From Zoogloea sp041914405 (lineage in GTDB: Bacteria; Pseudomonadota; Gammaproteobacteria; Burkholderiales; Rhodocyclaceae), in NCBI RefSeq assembly GCF_041914405.1, contig NZ_JAYSDK010000008.1, positions 62,001 through 126,000 on the forward strand: a DNA stretch of 64,000 nt. Direction: 5' to 3'. The notes under the pieces were generated by a model. It saw only the letters and a list, made by a program, of their open reading frames with translations, was not told the origin of the DNA and did not search any database. Shown in pieces: positions 34,345-46,557 of the stretch. The stretch's first letter is position 1; each line of letters starts with the position of its first letter. The translations under genes were made by a program, and so were the position numbers.

Positions 34345-36237
34345 TCAGGCAGCAGGCGCCGCAGCCGTCGGCGCGGCCCCCGTGCTGTCATCACTCGGGC
34401 GCTTCGGGGGTTGGGACGAGGGCTTGGGAGGACGCGGTGTGCGTCCCGCCATGATGTCGTCAATCTGATCCGCGTCAATGGTTTCCATCTCGAGCAGCGC
34501 CGCCGTCATCGCTTCAACCTTGTCCCGACTTTCCTCGATCAGGCGTCGAGCCAGCGCGTACTGCTGATCCAGAATCCGACGGATCTCGGCGTCGACCTTC
34601 TGGAGCGTCGCCTCAGACATGTTTTTATGCGTCGTGACGGAGCGTCCGAGGAAAACCTCACCCTCCTCTTCACCGTATACCATCGGCCCGAGGTTGTCGG
34701 ACATCCCCCACTGCGTCACCATCCGGCGAGCCAGATCCGTCGCTCGCTGAAAGTCGTTCGATGCGCCCGTCGTCATCTGATTCATGAAGATCTCTTCGGC
34801 AATCCGTCCGCCGAAGAGGACCGCAATGGTCTGCAGCAGCCGCTCGCGATCCTGACTGTAGCGGTCCTGCTCTGGCAACTGCATCGTCACACCAAGTGCC
34901 CGGCCGCGCGGAATAATAGTGACCTTGTGGACCGGATCGGTCTTGGTCAAGCACTTGGCAACAATCGCATGACCCGATTCGTGATACGCCGTATTCCGAC
35001 GCTCCTCCTCCGGCATGACCATGGACCGGCGTTCGGCGCCCATCATGATCTTGTCCTTGGCACGCTCGAAATCATCCATATCCACCAGCCGCTTGTTACC
35101 ACGCGCAGCAAACAGCGCCGCCTCGTTCACAAGGTTGGCGAGGTCCGCACCGGCAAAGCCCGGGCAACCACGAGCGAGGATCAACGCATCGACGTCCGGA
35201 GCAATCGGAACCTTGCGCATATGAACGCGCAGGATCTGCTCGCGCCCCCGGATATCTGGCAGCGGAACCACGACCTGACGATCGAAACGGCCCGGACGCA
35301 ACAAAGCCGGGTCAAGTACATCAGGACGGTTGGTCGCTGCGATTACGATGACGCCCGACACACCTTCGAAACCATCCATTTCAACAAGCAACTGGTTCAG
35401 GGTCTGCTCACGCTCATCGTTGCCGCCACCAAGACCAGCGCCCCGCTGACGCCCCACCGCATCGATTTCATCGATGAAGATGATGCACGGTGCCTGCTTT
35501 TTGGCCTGCTCGAACATGTCACGAACACGCGCGGCACCGACACCGACGAACATCTCCACGAAATCGGAACCGGAAATCGAAAAGAACGGAACTTTGGCTT
35601 CGCCCGCGATCGCTTTCGCCAACAAGGTTTTGCCGGTACCCGGGGAGCCAACCATCAGCACGCCCTTAGGAATATGACCGCCCAGTTTCTGGAACTTGGA
35701 CGGGTCGCGGAGAAACTCGACGAGTTCCCCGACCTCCTCCTTGGCTTCATCGCAACCCGCAACATCCGCAAAGGTAACCGTATTGGCGGTCTCGTCCAGC
35801 ATCTTCGCCTTTGATTTTCCGAAGGAAAACGCCCCGCCCCGCCCGCCACCCTGCATCTGGCGCATGAAGAACACCCACACACCGATGAGCAGGATCATCG
35901 GGAACCAGGATACGAAGATGTTCATCAGGAAGGACTGCTCTTCCTCTGGCTTCGAAGCCGTGACCTTCACGCCATAACGCATCAGGTCGCCAACCATCCA
36001 GATATCCTGAACGCCCGGCGTGTACACGGTGATCTGGCGACCATCCTGGGTCGTGGCACGTACGGTGCGCCCATCCACAACCGCCTTGGAAATCTTGCCC
36101 TGCTTCGCGTCCTCCATGAACTGGGAGTACTCGACCGAATTCTGGGCCGCCTGACGATTGTTGAACTGGTTGAAGACCGTCATCAAAACGACGCCGATCA
36201 CCAACCAGATCGCGAGATTCTTGAATAGATTGTTCAA
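34345..36237 (-). CDS. ftsH: ATP-dependent zinc metalloprotease FtsH
   Basis: A 630-residue membrane-anchored AAA+ protease that degrades misfolded membrane proteins and regulators. Two N-terminal helices (about residues 5-22 and 105-122) flank a periplasmic domain. Then come Walker A GSPGTGKT, Walker B IIFIDEIDAVG, the second region of homology NRPDVLDPALLRPGRFDR, and the zinc site HESGH. The C-terminal tail is Pro/Ala-rich. The start codon is TTG with AAGGAA six bases upstream. Confidence 0.97.
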   Translation of the reverse strand: MNNLFKNLAIWLVIGVVLMTVFNQFNNRQAAQNSVEYSQFMEDAKQGKISKAVVDGRTVRATTQDGRQITVYTPGVQDIWMVGDLMRYGVKVTASKPEEEQSFLMNIFVSWFPMILLIGVWVFFMRQMQGGGRGGAFSFGKSKAKMLDETANTVTFADVAGCDEAKEEVGELVEFLRDPSKFQKLGGHIPKGVLMVGSPGTGKTLLAKAIAGEAKVPFFSISGSDFVEMFVGVGAARVRDMFEQAKKQAPCIIFIDEIDAVGRQRGAGLGGGNDEREQTLNQLLVEMDGFEGVSGVIVIAATNRPDVLDPALLRPGRFDRQVVVPLPDIRGREQILRVHMRKVPIAPDVDALILARGCPGFAGADLANLVNEAALFAARGNKRLVDMDDFERAKDKIMMGAERRSMVMPEEERRNTAYHESGHAIVAKCLTKTDPVHKVTIIPRGRALGVTMQLPEQDRYSQDRERLLQTIAVLFGGRIAEEIFMNQMTTGASNDFQRATDLARRMVTQWGMSDNLGPMVYGEEEGEVFLGRSVTTHKNMSEATLQKVDAEIRRILDQQYALARRLIEESRDKVEAMTAALLEMETIDADQIDDIMAGRTPRPPKPSSQPPKRPSDDSTGAAPTAAAPAA

Positions 36238-36282
36238 AACGATTCCTTGAAAGCCCGACTGGGGCCACAGCCTAGTTGACTG

Positions 36283-36311
36283 ATTCTATGTCTGATCGTT
36301 CGCAGGATCAA
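36283..36311 (-). promoter_or_regulatory. Sigma-70-type promoter of ftsH
   Basis: On the minus strand TTGATC (36306-36311) and TAGAAT (36283-36288) are separated by 17 bases. They lie in the 113-base gap between rlmE and ftsH. This would allow ftsH transcription independent of rlmE. Confidence 0.65.
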
Positions 36312-36350
36312 ATGATCGTAACCATAGCCTGAAGCAATGGCCAGCTCGCC

Positions 36351-36971
36351 CTAAGCCCGCAAGCTACTGCCCAGCAAATACACTTCAGAGCTGCGCCCTC
36401 GCGACGCTTGCGGCTTGCGAACGACGACCGACTTGAAGGTTCGCTCGACCTCCCGGCGGAACTCGTCGAACCCCTGCCCTTGGAACACCTTCACCAAAAA
36501 CTTGCCCCCCGCACTCAGGTGCTGCCGGGCGAACTCCAGTGCAAGCTCGGCGAGATGGATGGAGCGCGCCTGGTCGCTGGTAGGGATGCCAGAAATGTTC
36601 GGAGCGATGTCCGACATCACTAGGTCCACACCCCGGCCTTCCAGCTGGGCCTCGAAACGGACCACGAACTCCTCGTCGTGGAAATCACCCTGCATGAAGA
36701 CGACCCCGTTGATGGGTTCGATCGGCAGCAGATCAAGGGCGAAGACCCGTCCCCGCTCTCCAACCTTTCCGATGGCAACCTGACTCCACGAGCCTGGCGC
36801 CGCCCCCAAGTCGACGACCACCATGCCCGGACGGATCAACTTGTCTTTTTCGTCGATTTCCATGAGCTTGTAGGCCGCCCGGGCACGCCACCCCTCAGAC
36901 TTGGCGCGTTGCACGAATGGATCATTCACATGCTCCATCATCCACGATTTACTGGTCTTGCTACGTTTCAT
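36351..36971 (-). CDS. rlmE: 23S rRNA (uridine-2'-O)-methyltransferase
   Basis: A 206-residue RrmJ/FtsJ-type SAM-dependent methyltransferase that modifies U2552 in 23S rRNA. It has the N-terminal KEGWRARAAYKL-like block (here SEGWRARAAYKLMEID), the SAM loop VVVDLGAAPGSWSQVA, and catalytic K-D-K-E residues in DLVMSDIAPN and GKFLVKVFQG. The frame is open 24 codons upstream, but the ATG at 36971 gives the typical MKRSKTSKSWM start. It is divergent from yhbY. Confidence 0.95.
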   Translation of the reverse strand: MKRSKTSKSWMMEHVNDPFVQRAKSEGWRARAAYKLMEIDEKDKLIRPGMVVVDLGAAPGSWSQVAIGKVGERGRVFALDLLPIEPINGVVFMQGDFHDEEFVVRFEAQLEGRGVDLVMSDIAPNISGIPTSDQARSIHLAELALEFARQHLSAGGKFLVKVFQGQGFDEFRREVERTFKSVVVRKPQASRGRSSEVYLLGSSLRA

Positions 36972-37009
36972 CGCGGTACAATTACGCCCTTTTTTCAATG
37001 AGTTGCAAA

Positions 37010-37465
37010 ATGATTGAACTTTCGCCAGCGCAGCGTCGCGCATTTCGCGCGCAAGCGCACCACCTTAATCCCGTGGTCAGTATTGCCGGTAACGGGCTGA
37101 CACCCGCGGTGCTCAAGGAAATCGATCACGCCCTGCAGGCTCACGAGTTGATCAAGATCCGCGTCTATGGTGATGATCGCGCTCTTCGCGAGTCCATTCT
37201 CACGACTGTTTGCGCTGAATTAGGCGCTGCAGCCGTCCAACATATCGGCAAGACCCTGATCGTCTGGCGGGAGAAGCGCGAACAGGAAGCCTCCAAAGCA
37301 CCGGGATTGGACAAGCCGAAGAAGTCGATCGCCAAGGCAAAGTCTGCTAAGGCTCTGTCGTCCCATCGCGGCCTGGCATCCCTGAAGAAAAAAGCCGGCC
37401 CGAAGAAGGATTACTGGTTCTCGGCACCTGGCAAAGGGCCTCGGCGCCATTCTGACGACGCCTGA
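37010..37465 (+). CDS. yhbY: YhbY-family CRM-domain RNA-binding protein
   Basis: A 151-residue protein. Residues 1-97 form a CRM domain: LSPAQRRAFRAQAHHLNPVVSIAGNGLTPAVLKEIDHAL (as LSPAQRRAFRAQAH and VSIAGNGLTPAVLKEID) followed by HELIKIRVYGDD. This binds ribosomal RNA precursors in relatives. The C-terminal 50 residues are a Lys-rich, low-complexity tail (KPKKSIAKAKSAKA, LKKKAGPKKDYW) not found in the E. coli protein. The start at 37010 (MIELSPAQ) is chosen over an upstream open frame. It is divergent from rlmE. Confidence 0.92.
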   Translation: MIELSPAQRRAFRAQAHHLNPVVSIAGNGLTPAVLKEIDHALQAHELIKIRVYGDDRALRESILTTVCAELGAAAVQHIGKTLIVWREKREQEASKAPGLDKPKKSIAKAKSAKALSSHRGLASLKKKAGPKKDYWFSAPGKGPRRHSDDA

Positions 37466-37478
37466 GCAGCCTCGACCA

Positions 37479-37940
37479 TCAACGTAAACCCTTGCCCTGC
37501 CAAACCACCAACAACAAACCGAGCAGGCTTTCCACCAGATAGACGACACTGGAAACGCCATGCCAAGCCATGAAACGGCTACGCAGGGCGCTTTCCATCA
37601 CCTCACGCGGAAAAGAATCGGCCTTGAGTTGCGCAAGTATCGGCTGGATGCCAAAGTAGCCCGCCAGGGTCAGCAACAACATCAGAAAAACCAGCCAAAA
37701 CACGCCATTCTTGAAGGCTGCACCATTCTTGCGCAGGGCCACGAACACCAACAGGTAGCAGGCTGAAGCGATTCCGAGCCAGGCCACGTAGGTGAACATT
37801 TCCCCCGCCAAGCGTCCAGCCAGCATCCTGTCGTCGAGCAAACGGAACAGCGTAGGGGCGGCAAGATAGCCGATCGCCCACAGCGCCCCGACCCACAGAG
37901 TGATCAGGGTGCTGTAGACGTATTCCGCCAGTCGGGACAT
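37479..37940 (-). CDS. DUF4149 domain-containing membrane protein
   Basis: A 153-residue inner-membrane protein with four predicted helices (about residues 12-30, 48-68, 78-98 and 125-147). It resembles DUF4149 proteins: an N-terminal STLITLWVGALWAIGYLAAP segment (short form LWVGALWAIGYLAAPTLF) and a loop with the FPREVMESALRSRFMAWH pattern (as RFMAWHGVSSVVYL). The function is unknown. It begins nine bases after greA, so it lies in the carA-carB-greA transcript. Confidence 0.83.
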   Translation of the reverse strand: MSRLAEYVYSTLITLWVGALWAIGYLAAPTLFRLLDDRMLAGRLAGEMFTYVAWLGIASACYLLVFVALRKNGAAFKNGVFWLVFLMLLLTLAGYFGIQPILAQLKADSFPREVMESALRSRFMAWHGVSSVVYLVESLLGLLLVVWQGKGLR

Positions 37941-37949
37941 GAGGACTGA

Positions 37950-38422
37950 TTACTCGTAACGAACGTCGATCAGCTCGAGCTCACGCACACCGCCCGGAGC
38001 CTGCACTTCAGCTACATCGCCGGCGAACTTGCCGATCAGCGCCCGTGCAATCGGAGAGCTGATCGCGATCTTGCCAGCCTTGATGTCCGCCTCATCGTCA
38101 CCGACGATCTGGTAAGTCACCGTTTCACCGGTATCCAGATCCTCGAGTTCGACTGTGGCACCAAAGACACAACGACCATCCGCATCCAGCAACTTCGGGT
38201 CGATGATCTGGGCATTGGAGAGCTTGCCTTCCACCTCGCGAATGCGTCCCTCGATGAACCCCTGCCGCTCCTTGGCCGCGTCGTACTCGGCATTTTCGGA
38301 AAGGTCTCCATGGGAACGCGCCTCGGCGATCGCCGCAATGACATCCGGACGATCAACAGTCTTTAGGCGGTGTAGCTCCTGGCGCAACTGCTCTGCACCA
38401 GCAACGGTCAGCGGTACCTTGT

Positions 38423-38426
<4 letters not shown>
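37950..38426 (-). CDS. greA: Transcription elongation factor GreA
   Basis: A 158-residue factor that enters the RNA polymerase secondary channel and triggers cleavage of backtracked transcripts. The N-terminal coiled coil carries the acidic tip in HGDLSENAEYDAAKERQ (D and E residues that coordinate the metal). The C-terminal FKBP-like domain ends with SPIARALIGKFAGDVAEVQ. Its ATG overlaps carB by four bases, so it is translationally coupled to carbamoyl-phosphate synthase, an arrangement often seen in betaproteobacteria. Confidence 0.97.
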
Positions 38427-41647
<3,221 letters not shown>

Positions 41648-41718
41648 GGTTCTTCAGAGACTGGAAAGCGGTTGATCGAGAACTGGTGCGTCGCGGCGCA
41701 CCACCGTGACGATCGGCT

Positions 41719-42861
41719 TCAGCTCCTCGCCTCCATCAGCGCAATGAATCGGTCAAACAGGTAAGCCACGTCGTGCGGACCGGGACTGGCTTCCGGGTGC
41801 CCCTGGAAGGAGAAGGCGGGCACATCGGTGCGCGCCAGACCTTGCAGGCTGCCATCGAACAGCGACACGTGGGTCACTCGCACGTTGGCGGGCAGGGTCG
41901 CGGCGTCGGCGGCAAAACCGTGGTTCTGGCTGGTAATCAGCACCTGACCGGAATCGAGATCCTTGACCGGATGGTTCGCACCGTGGTGGCCGAACTTCAT
42001 CTTCATGGTCTTGGCGCCAGATGCCAGTGCGAGCAGCTGGTGACCCAGGCAGATGCCGAAGGTCGGAATACCCTTCGCAAGCACCTGCTGGATCGCCTCG
42101 ATGGCGTAGTCACAGGGCTCCGGATCGCCAGGCCCGTTGGACAGGAAGACGCCGTCGGGATTGAGCGCAAGCACTTCCGCAGCGGAGGTCTGGGCCGGCA
42201 CAACCGTCAGACGACAGCCACGCTCCACCAACATGCGCAGGATATTGCGCTTGACACCATAGTCGTAGGCGACAACATGGAAGCGCGGATTTTCCTGGGC
42301 CGCATAACCGGTGCCCAGTCGCCATTCGCCATCCGTCCAGGGGTAAGATTCGGTCGCGGACACGACCTTGGCCAGATCCATGCCTGCAAGCCCCGGGAAG
42401 GACCGGGCCTGCGCCAGCGCGGACTCCACGTTCAGTTCGGCAGCCGTCGCCGCTGTGACGATACAGCCGCTCTGTGCGCCCTTCTCACGCAGGATGCGCG
42501 TGAGTTTGCGGGTATCGATGCCGGCGATCGCGACGATGTTCTCGGCCTTGAGATAGGCATCAAGCGACTGCTCACTACGCCAGTTAGACGCCACCAAGGG
42601 CAGATCACGAATCACCAAGCCAGACGCAAAGACCTTGGAGGCCTCGCAGTCTTCCTTATTGATGCCGGTGTTGCCGATATGGGGATAGGTGAGCGTGACG
42701 ATCTGGCGACAGTAGCTCGGGTCGGTGAGGATTTCCTGATAGCCGGACATGGAGGTGTTGAACACCACCTCACCGACGGTTGCACCAATAGCCCCGATGC
42801 CTTTGCCGTAGAACACCGTCCCGTCGGCAAGAACAAGAATGGCGGGCGGGAAAGCTGACAC
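41719..42861 (-). CDS. carA: Carbamoyl-phosphate synthase small (glutaminase) subunit
   Basis: A 380-residue glutamine amidotransferase subunit that supplies ammonia to CarB. The N-terminal domain begins with FPPAILVLADGTVFYG. The class I glutaminase triad is Cys in GICLGHQLLA, and His and Glu in SFQGHPEASPG. The frame opens at an ATG at 42900, but the GTG at 42861 has a strong GAGGAG six bases upstream (42868-42873) and gives the family-typical N-terminus, so I chose GTG. The transcript starts from a clear promoter and has an attenuator-like leader. Confidence 0.96.
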   Translation of the reverse strand: MSAFPPAILVLADGTVFYGKGIGAIGATVGEVVFNTSMSGYQEILTDPSYCRQIVTLTYPHIGNTGINKEDCEASKVFASGLVIRDLPLVASNWRSEQSLDAYLKAENIVAIAGIDTRKLTRILREKGAQSGCIVTAATAAELNVESALAQARSFPGLAGMDLAKVVSATESYPWTDGEWRLGTGYAAQENPRFHVVAYDYGVKRNILRMLVERGCRLTVVPAQTSAAEVLALNPDGVFLSNGPGDPEPCDYAIEAIQQVLAKGIPTFGICLGHQLLALASGAKTMKMKFGHHGANHPVKDLDSGQVLITSQNHGFAADAATLPANVRVTHVSLFDGSLQGLARTDVPAFSFQGHPEASPGPHDVAYLFDRFIALMEARS

Positions 42862-42920
42862 GGCGAACTCCTCGAAATCTTGTGATTGAACGACTTGCAT
42901 GCGTAGCCGGGCTACACATG

Positions 42921-42951
42921 AAAAACGGGATCGCCCTGAAGGCCATCCCGT
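42921..42951 (-). terminator. Terminator-like hairpin in the carA leader (possible attenuator)
   Basis: On the minus strand ACGGGAT-G-GCC pairs with GGC-G-ATCCCGT (42925-42951), with one internal G/G mismatch and a 5-base loop, followed directly by TTTTC. It lies between the predicted carA promoter and the carA ribosome binding site, beginning about 7 bases after the expected start site. Alternatively it ends transcripts of the upstream kinase gene. Confidence 0.7.
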
Positions 42952-42964
42952 AAGAAACTTTCTA

Positions 42965-42994
42965 ATTATAGCCTGAGGCCGGCGCGTCCGGCAA
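42965..42994 (-). promoter_or_regulatory. Sigma-70 promoter of carA-carB-greA
   Basis: On the minus strand TTGCCG (42989-42994) and a perfect TATAAT (42965-42970) are separated by 18 bases. The expected start site is near 42958, giving a leader of about 97 bases before the GTG start of carA. Confidence 0.72.
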
Positions 42995-43019
42995 ACCCGG
43001 CTGTAGGAATACTGACAAA

Positions 43020-45644
43020 CTATGCTGCCTTTCGCGCCTTGCGCAACACGCCCGCAAGCGTACCAAGCGCATTCAACAACTCGGGCAACGCCCGGTGCAC
43101 AGAGGGGCCGTCCTGACTCTTGCCGGCCAGCTCCAGACGCTGAGCCACCGCCACGACAGCCTCCGCATGAAACACCCCCGCAGCCCCCTTGATCGAGTGC
43201 GCCAGGTTACGAATGCTTGCAAAATCATCGTTACGCTGCGCCTGCTCGAGCGCCTTGCGGTTGCGCTCCAGATCGTTGAAGAACAATGCGATCAACTGCT
43301 GCAGTGCAGACTCGTCACCATCGAGTAGCTCCAGGGTTGCGGCAAGATTGGCAACCTCGCCATCCGCGCCAAGATCGATGCAGGAGCCACTCCCCTCCTC
43401 ACCCTGAGCCCCACCCTCGCCGCCACCCATGACGCGCTCGATCGTCGCAAACAGCTCAGCGGGCTTGATGGGCTTCGCAATATAGTCGTCCATGCCCGCC
43501 ATAAGGCAACGGTCACGATCCCCTTGCATCGCATGCGCCGTCATTGCAACGATCGGAGTGAATCGCCACTGGCCGCCAGCAGCCCAGCTGCGCCGAGCCT
43601 CCCGCGCCCGAATAGCCTGAGTCGCCTCGAAACCGCCCATCACTGGCATCTGGACATCCATCAGAATCAGATCGAAATGCCCCCTGTCGAAACACTCGAC
43701 AGCCTCCATGCCATTCGACGCCAGCGTGACCGAGTAGCCAGCCTTCTCCAGCATTTTGACGGCCACGGCCTGATTCACCGGATTGTCTTCCACCAGCAGG
43801 ATGTCGTACGCCCGGCCTGATTGAGTCGCAGACAGAGGAGCCGCCGGCTTGAAGGCCAGGAAAGGTGTATCCGCAAGCACCCCGCCCTGCAGCGACAAAC
43901 GCAGCGCGTCCACCAAATCAAACTCCGAGAATGGCTTGATCAGGCGAGCCCCAAGCTTGAAGTGCTCGCACTTCACCGAGTCACCACGCTGCGCATTGGC
44001 GTCCAGCATCATGATCAGCCGGTCCAGACGAGGCCAGCCCTTGATCAGCCTTTCGGCCAGGGCGTAGCCCCCAGGCGCCGGCATCGCCGCATCCATCAAC
44101 AGCCAGTCGTATGGCACACCGGCATCTTGGGCGGCCTGCAACTGAGCAAGCAATTCGTCACCGCCAGCCGCCTCGCTGACCTCCAGCCCCAGAGAGTGCA
44201 ACTGCGCACCAACGCAATGGCGCAGTGCTTCATTGCCTGCCGCCAGCAAGACACGGCGGCCACCAAACGACGGACGCTCCACAACCTCGTGCGAAGCCAC
44301 ATCGACATGCACCGAAAAACTGAAGGTACTACCCCTGCCGATCTCGCTCGACACTGAAATCGCCCCCCCCATCAACTCGACGATGCGCTTGCAGATCGCC
44401 AGCCCCAGGCCCGTTCCGCCATATTTGCGAGTTGTGGATTCGTCAGCCTGGGAAAAGGCCCCGAAAATAGTGGCGTACTTATCTTCGGCAATCCCGATGC
44501 CGGAGTCCCGCACATCAACATCGAGAATCGCATCACCCCCATCAAGCAGCCGGGCGCGCACCACAACCTCGACCTCACCCCGATCCGTAAATTTGATCGC
44601 ATTACCGACGAGATTGGTCAGCACCTGGCGCAGACGGGTAGGGTCGCCAATCAAGGCTGCTGGCACCTCCGGACTCACGTAGTAGAAGCACTCGATGCCC
44701 TTCTGATACGCCCGCAGGGCGAGGGACTTCATGGTGTCGCTCAGCAGACCACGAAGCGAAAACTCGACTTGCTCGAGATTCAGCCGTCCCGCCTCGATCT
44801 TAGAAAAATCGAGCACATCATTGATGATGCGCAACAGAGAATCCGCCGAACTTTTGACGGTATTCAGGTATTCCCGCTGCTCCTCATCAAGCCGAGTATC
44901 GAGCGCCAGTTCCGTCATGCCGATGATGCCGTTCATCGGGGTGCGGATTTCATGGCTCATGTTGGCCAGAAAATCGCTCTTGGCCCGATTGGCAGCCTCA
45001 GCCTGCTCCTTGGCATGCAAAAGCTCTAGCTCGGCACTCTTGGCGCGGGTGATATCCCGGTAGATACCCATCATGCGGGTCCAGCGTCCATTGCGGCCAC
45101 GCGCACTGGCCCGCCCTTTGACGAGAATCCAGCGCCACTTGGACGCTTTGTCGAGAACGCGGAACTGCGCCTCGAAGCAATCGAGATCCCCGCGCAAATG
45201 AGCCACCACCTGATGGTGTAACAATTCGCGATCATCCGCATGCAGGAGCGGCATCCACGAGGCAAACTCACCGGACAATTCGGCCGCGTCATAACCGAGC
45301 ATGGCCTGCCAATGCGTATCCATGACCACTGCAGCGCGGGCAAGATCCCAGTCCCACACCCCGGCCTCGGTATTCTGCAGCGCGAGACTCAAACGCTCGC
45401 GCAGGTCCCGCAACTCGCGCTCCAACCCATCCCGCGACTGCAACAGCTGCGTCAACAGCCCAAGAATCACCTCCGGCGGCGCCCCCTGAACATCGCCGAT
45501 CGCCTCGAACCTTCCCGCGGCAGCCCCAGCGGCCACAAAAGCCCTCAGCGCCAGCCCAAGCTCGGCATCAGAAAGACTCGGAGCGATCGCGGAAACGGTC
45601 AAGATAACGACCTCACGAGGACGAACAGAAGTGAGGGCGCCCAC
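43020..45644 (-). CDS. Hybrid sensor histidine kinase (PAS-HisKA-HATPase-REC-REC-HPt)
   Basis: An 874-residue soluble hybrid kinase with no clear transmembrane helix. A PAS/PAC sensor lies at about 85-205, a coiled segment leads to HisKA with the phospho-His in NMSHEIRTPMNG (H231), and HATPase_c spans about 340-450 (N box NAIKF, DSGIGI, GGTGLGL). Receiver 1 (about 462-585) keeps LLMDAAMP but has AAGN in place of the acidic pair. Receiver 2 (about 614-740) is canonical (VEDNPVN, LILMDVQMP, KP). The HPt domain near the C-terminus has NLAHSIKGAAG. It is a BarA-like phosphorelay with no response-regulator gene beside it. It opens with GTG at 45644; a TTG at 45602 preceded by GAGG is an alternative start. 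Confidence 0.92.
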   Translation of the reverse strand: MGALTSVRPREVVILTVSAIAPSLSDAELGLALRAFVAAGAAAGRFEAIGDVQGAPPEVILGLLTQLLQSRDGLERELRDLRERLSLALQNTEAGVWDWDLARAAVVMDTHWQAMLGYDAAELSGEFASWMPLLHADDRELLHHQVVAHLRGDLDCFEAQFRVLDKASKWRWILVKGRASARGRNGRWTRMMGIYRDITRAKSAELELLHAKEQAEAANRAKSDFLANMSHEIRTPMNGIIGMTELALDTRLDEEQREYLNTVKSSADSLLRIINDVLDFSKIEAGRLNLEQVEFSLRGLLSDTMKSLALRAYQKGIECFYYVSPEVPAALIGDPTRLRQVLTNLVGNAIKFTDRGEVEVVVRARLLDGGDAILDVDVRDSGIGIAEDKYATIFGAFSQADESTTRKYGGTGLGLAICKRIVELMGGAISVSSEIGRGSTFSFSVHVDVASHEVVERPSFGGRRVLLAAGNEALRHCVGAQLHSLGLEVSEAAGGDELLAQLQAAQDAGVPYDWLLMDAAMPAPGGYALAERLIKGWPRLDRLIMMLDANAQRGDSVKCEHFKLGARLIKPFSEFDLVDALRLSLQGGVLADTPFLAFKPAAPLSATQSGRAYDILLVEDNPVNQAVAVKMLEKAGYSVTLASNGMEAVECFDRGHFDLILMDVQMPVMGGFEATQAIRAREARRSWAAGGQWRFTPIVAMTAHAMQGDRDRCLMAGMDDYIAKPIKPAELFATIERVMGGGEGGAQGEEGSGSCIDLGADGEVANLAATLELLDGDESALQQLIALFFNDLERNRKALEQAQRNDDFASIRNLAHSIKGAAGVFHAEAVVAVAQRLELAGKSQDGPSVHRALPELLNALGTLAGVLRKARKAA

Positions 45645-45706
45645 CCAAGCCTGGCTACCGAAAGGATCGGCAGGGCGCCCCGCGACCTGGGCCGCGTTGG
45701 ACCAGC

Positions 45707-46513
45707 TTACCTCAGACCAAGCACGTCCTGCATGTCGAAAAGCCCAGCCTTTCGCCCGGCGATGAAGCGAGCCGCCCGAAGGCTTCCCAGCGCGTAAGGC
45801 ATACGGCTACCCGACTTGTGGGTGATCTCTATACGCTCACCGATACCGGCGAAAAGCACCGTATGGTCACCCACGATATCGCCACCGCGCACCGTCGCGA
45901 AACCGATCGTCTGACCATCCCGTTCGCCGGTTACACCCTCGCGCCCATAAACGGCGCAGGACTCGAGATCGCGACCGAGTGCCGAAGCAACGACCTCCCC
46001 CATGCGCAAGGCGGTACCCGAGGGCGCATCAACCTTGAGTCGATGGTGCGCCTCGATGACCTCCACGTCATAACCTTCATTAAGAATGCGCGCGGCCACG
46101 TCCAACAGCTTGAAGACCGCATTCACGCCGACCGCCATGTTGGGGGCGAAGACCACTGGAATGCCCTGCGCCGCAGCGCCGATCGCGGCCTTCTCCTCCG
46201 CCGAGAAACCTGTCGTGCCGATCACCATGCCGCAACCAGCGGCCTTGGCCAACTGGAGGTGATGCAGCGTGCCCTCCGGCCGGGTGAAATCAATCAGGCA
46301 ATCCGCCTGTGCCAGCCCGGCCGCCACGTCACTGGTAATGGCTACACCGCACGGAGAACCCACCAGATCACCGGCATCCTTGCCGATGAAGGTGCTTTCG
46401 GGACGCTCGAAGGCAGCGACCAGCACGGCATCGGCATCCTTGAGGGTTGCCTCGATGAGCATCCGCCCCATCCGACCAGAGGCACCAGCAATCGCGATAC
46501 GAACTTGAGTCAT
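45707..46513 (-). CDS. dapB: 4-hydroxy-tetrahydrodipicolinate reductase
   Basis: A 268-residue NAD(P)H-dependent enzyme of lysine and diaminopimelate synthesis. The Rossmann loop is IAIAGASGRMGRMLIEA. The substrate domain has the signature EAHHRLKVDAPSGTAL with the catalytic His pair and Lys, and the cofactor-adjacent segment is IGTTGFS. It follows bamE by 44 bases on the same strand and precedes the histidine kinase gene. Confidence 0.97.
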   Translation of the reverse strand: MTQVRIAIAGASGRMGRMLIEATLKDADAVLVAAFERPESTFIGKDAGDLVGSPCGVAITSDVAAGLAQADCLIDFTRPEGTLHHLQLAKAAGCGMVIGTTGFSAEEKAAIGAAAQGIPVVFAPNMAVGVNAVFKLLDVAARILNEGYDVEVIEAHHRLKVDAPSGTALRMGEVVASALGRDLESCAVYGREGVTGERDGQTIGFATVRGGDIVGDHTVLFAGIGERIEITHKSGSRMPYALGSLRAARFIAGRKAGLFDMQDVLGLR

Positions 46514-46557
46514 GAAAAATCCGGAGAAACGTATTAACAGTTAGAGACCCGCCCCAC

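Noticed and set aside
42862..42946. Leader peptide in the carA 5' region starting at the ATG on the minus strand near 42946
   Set aside because: No ribosome binding site, no run of regulatory codons, and the frame does not stop before the carA start.
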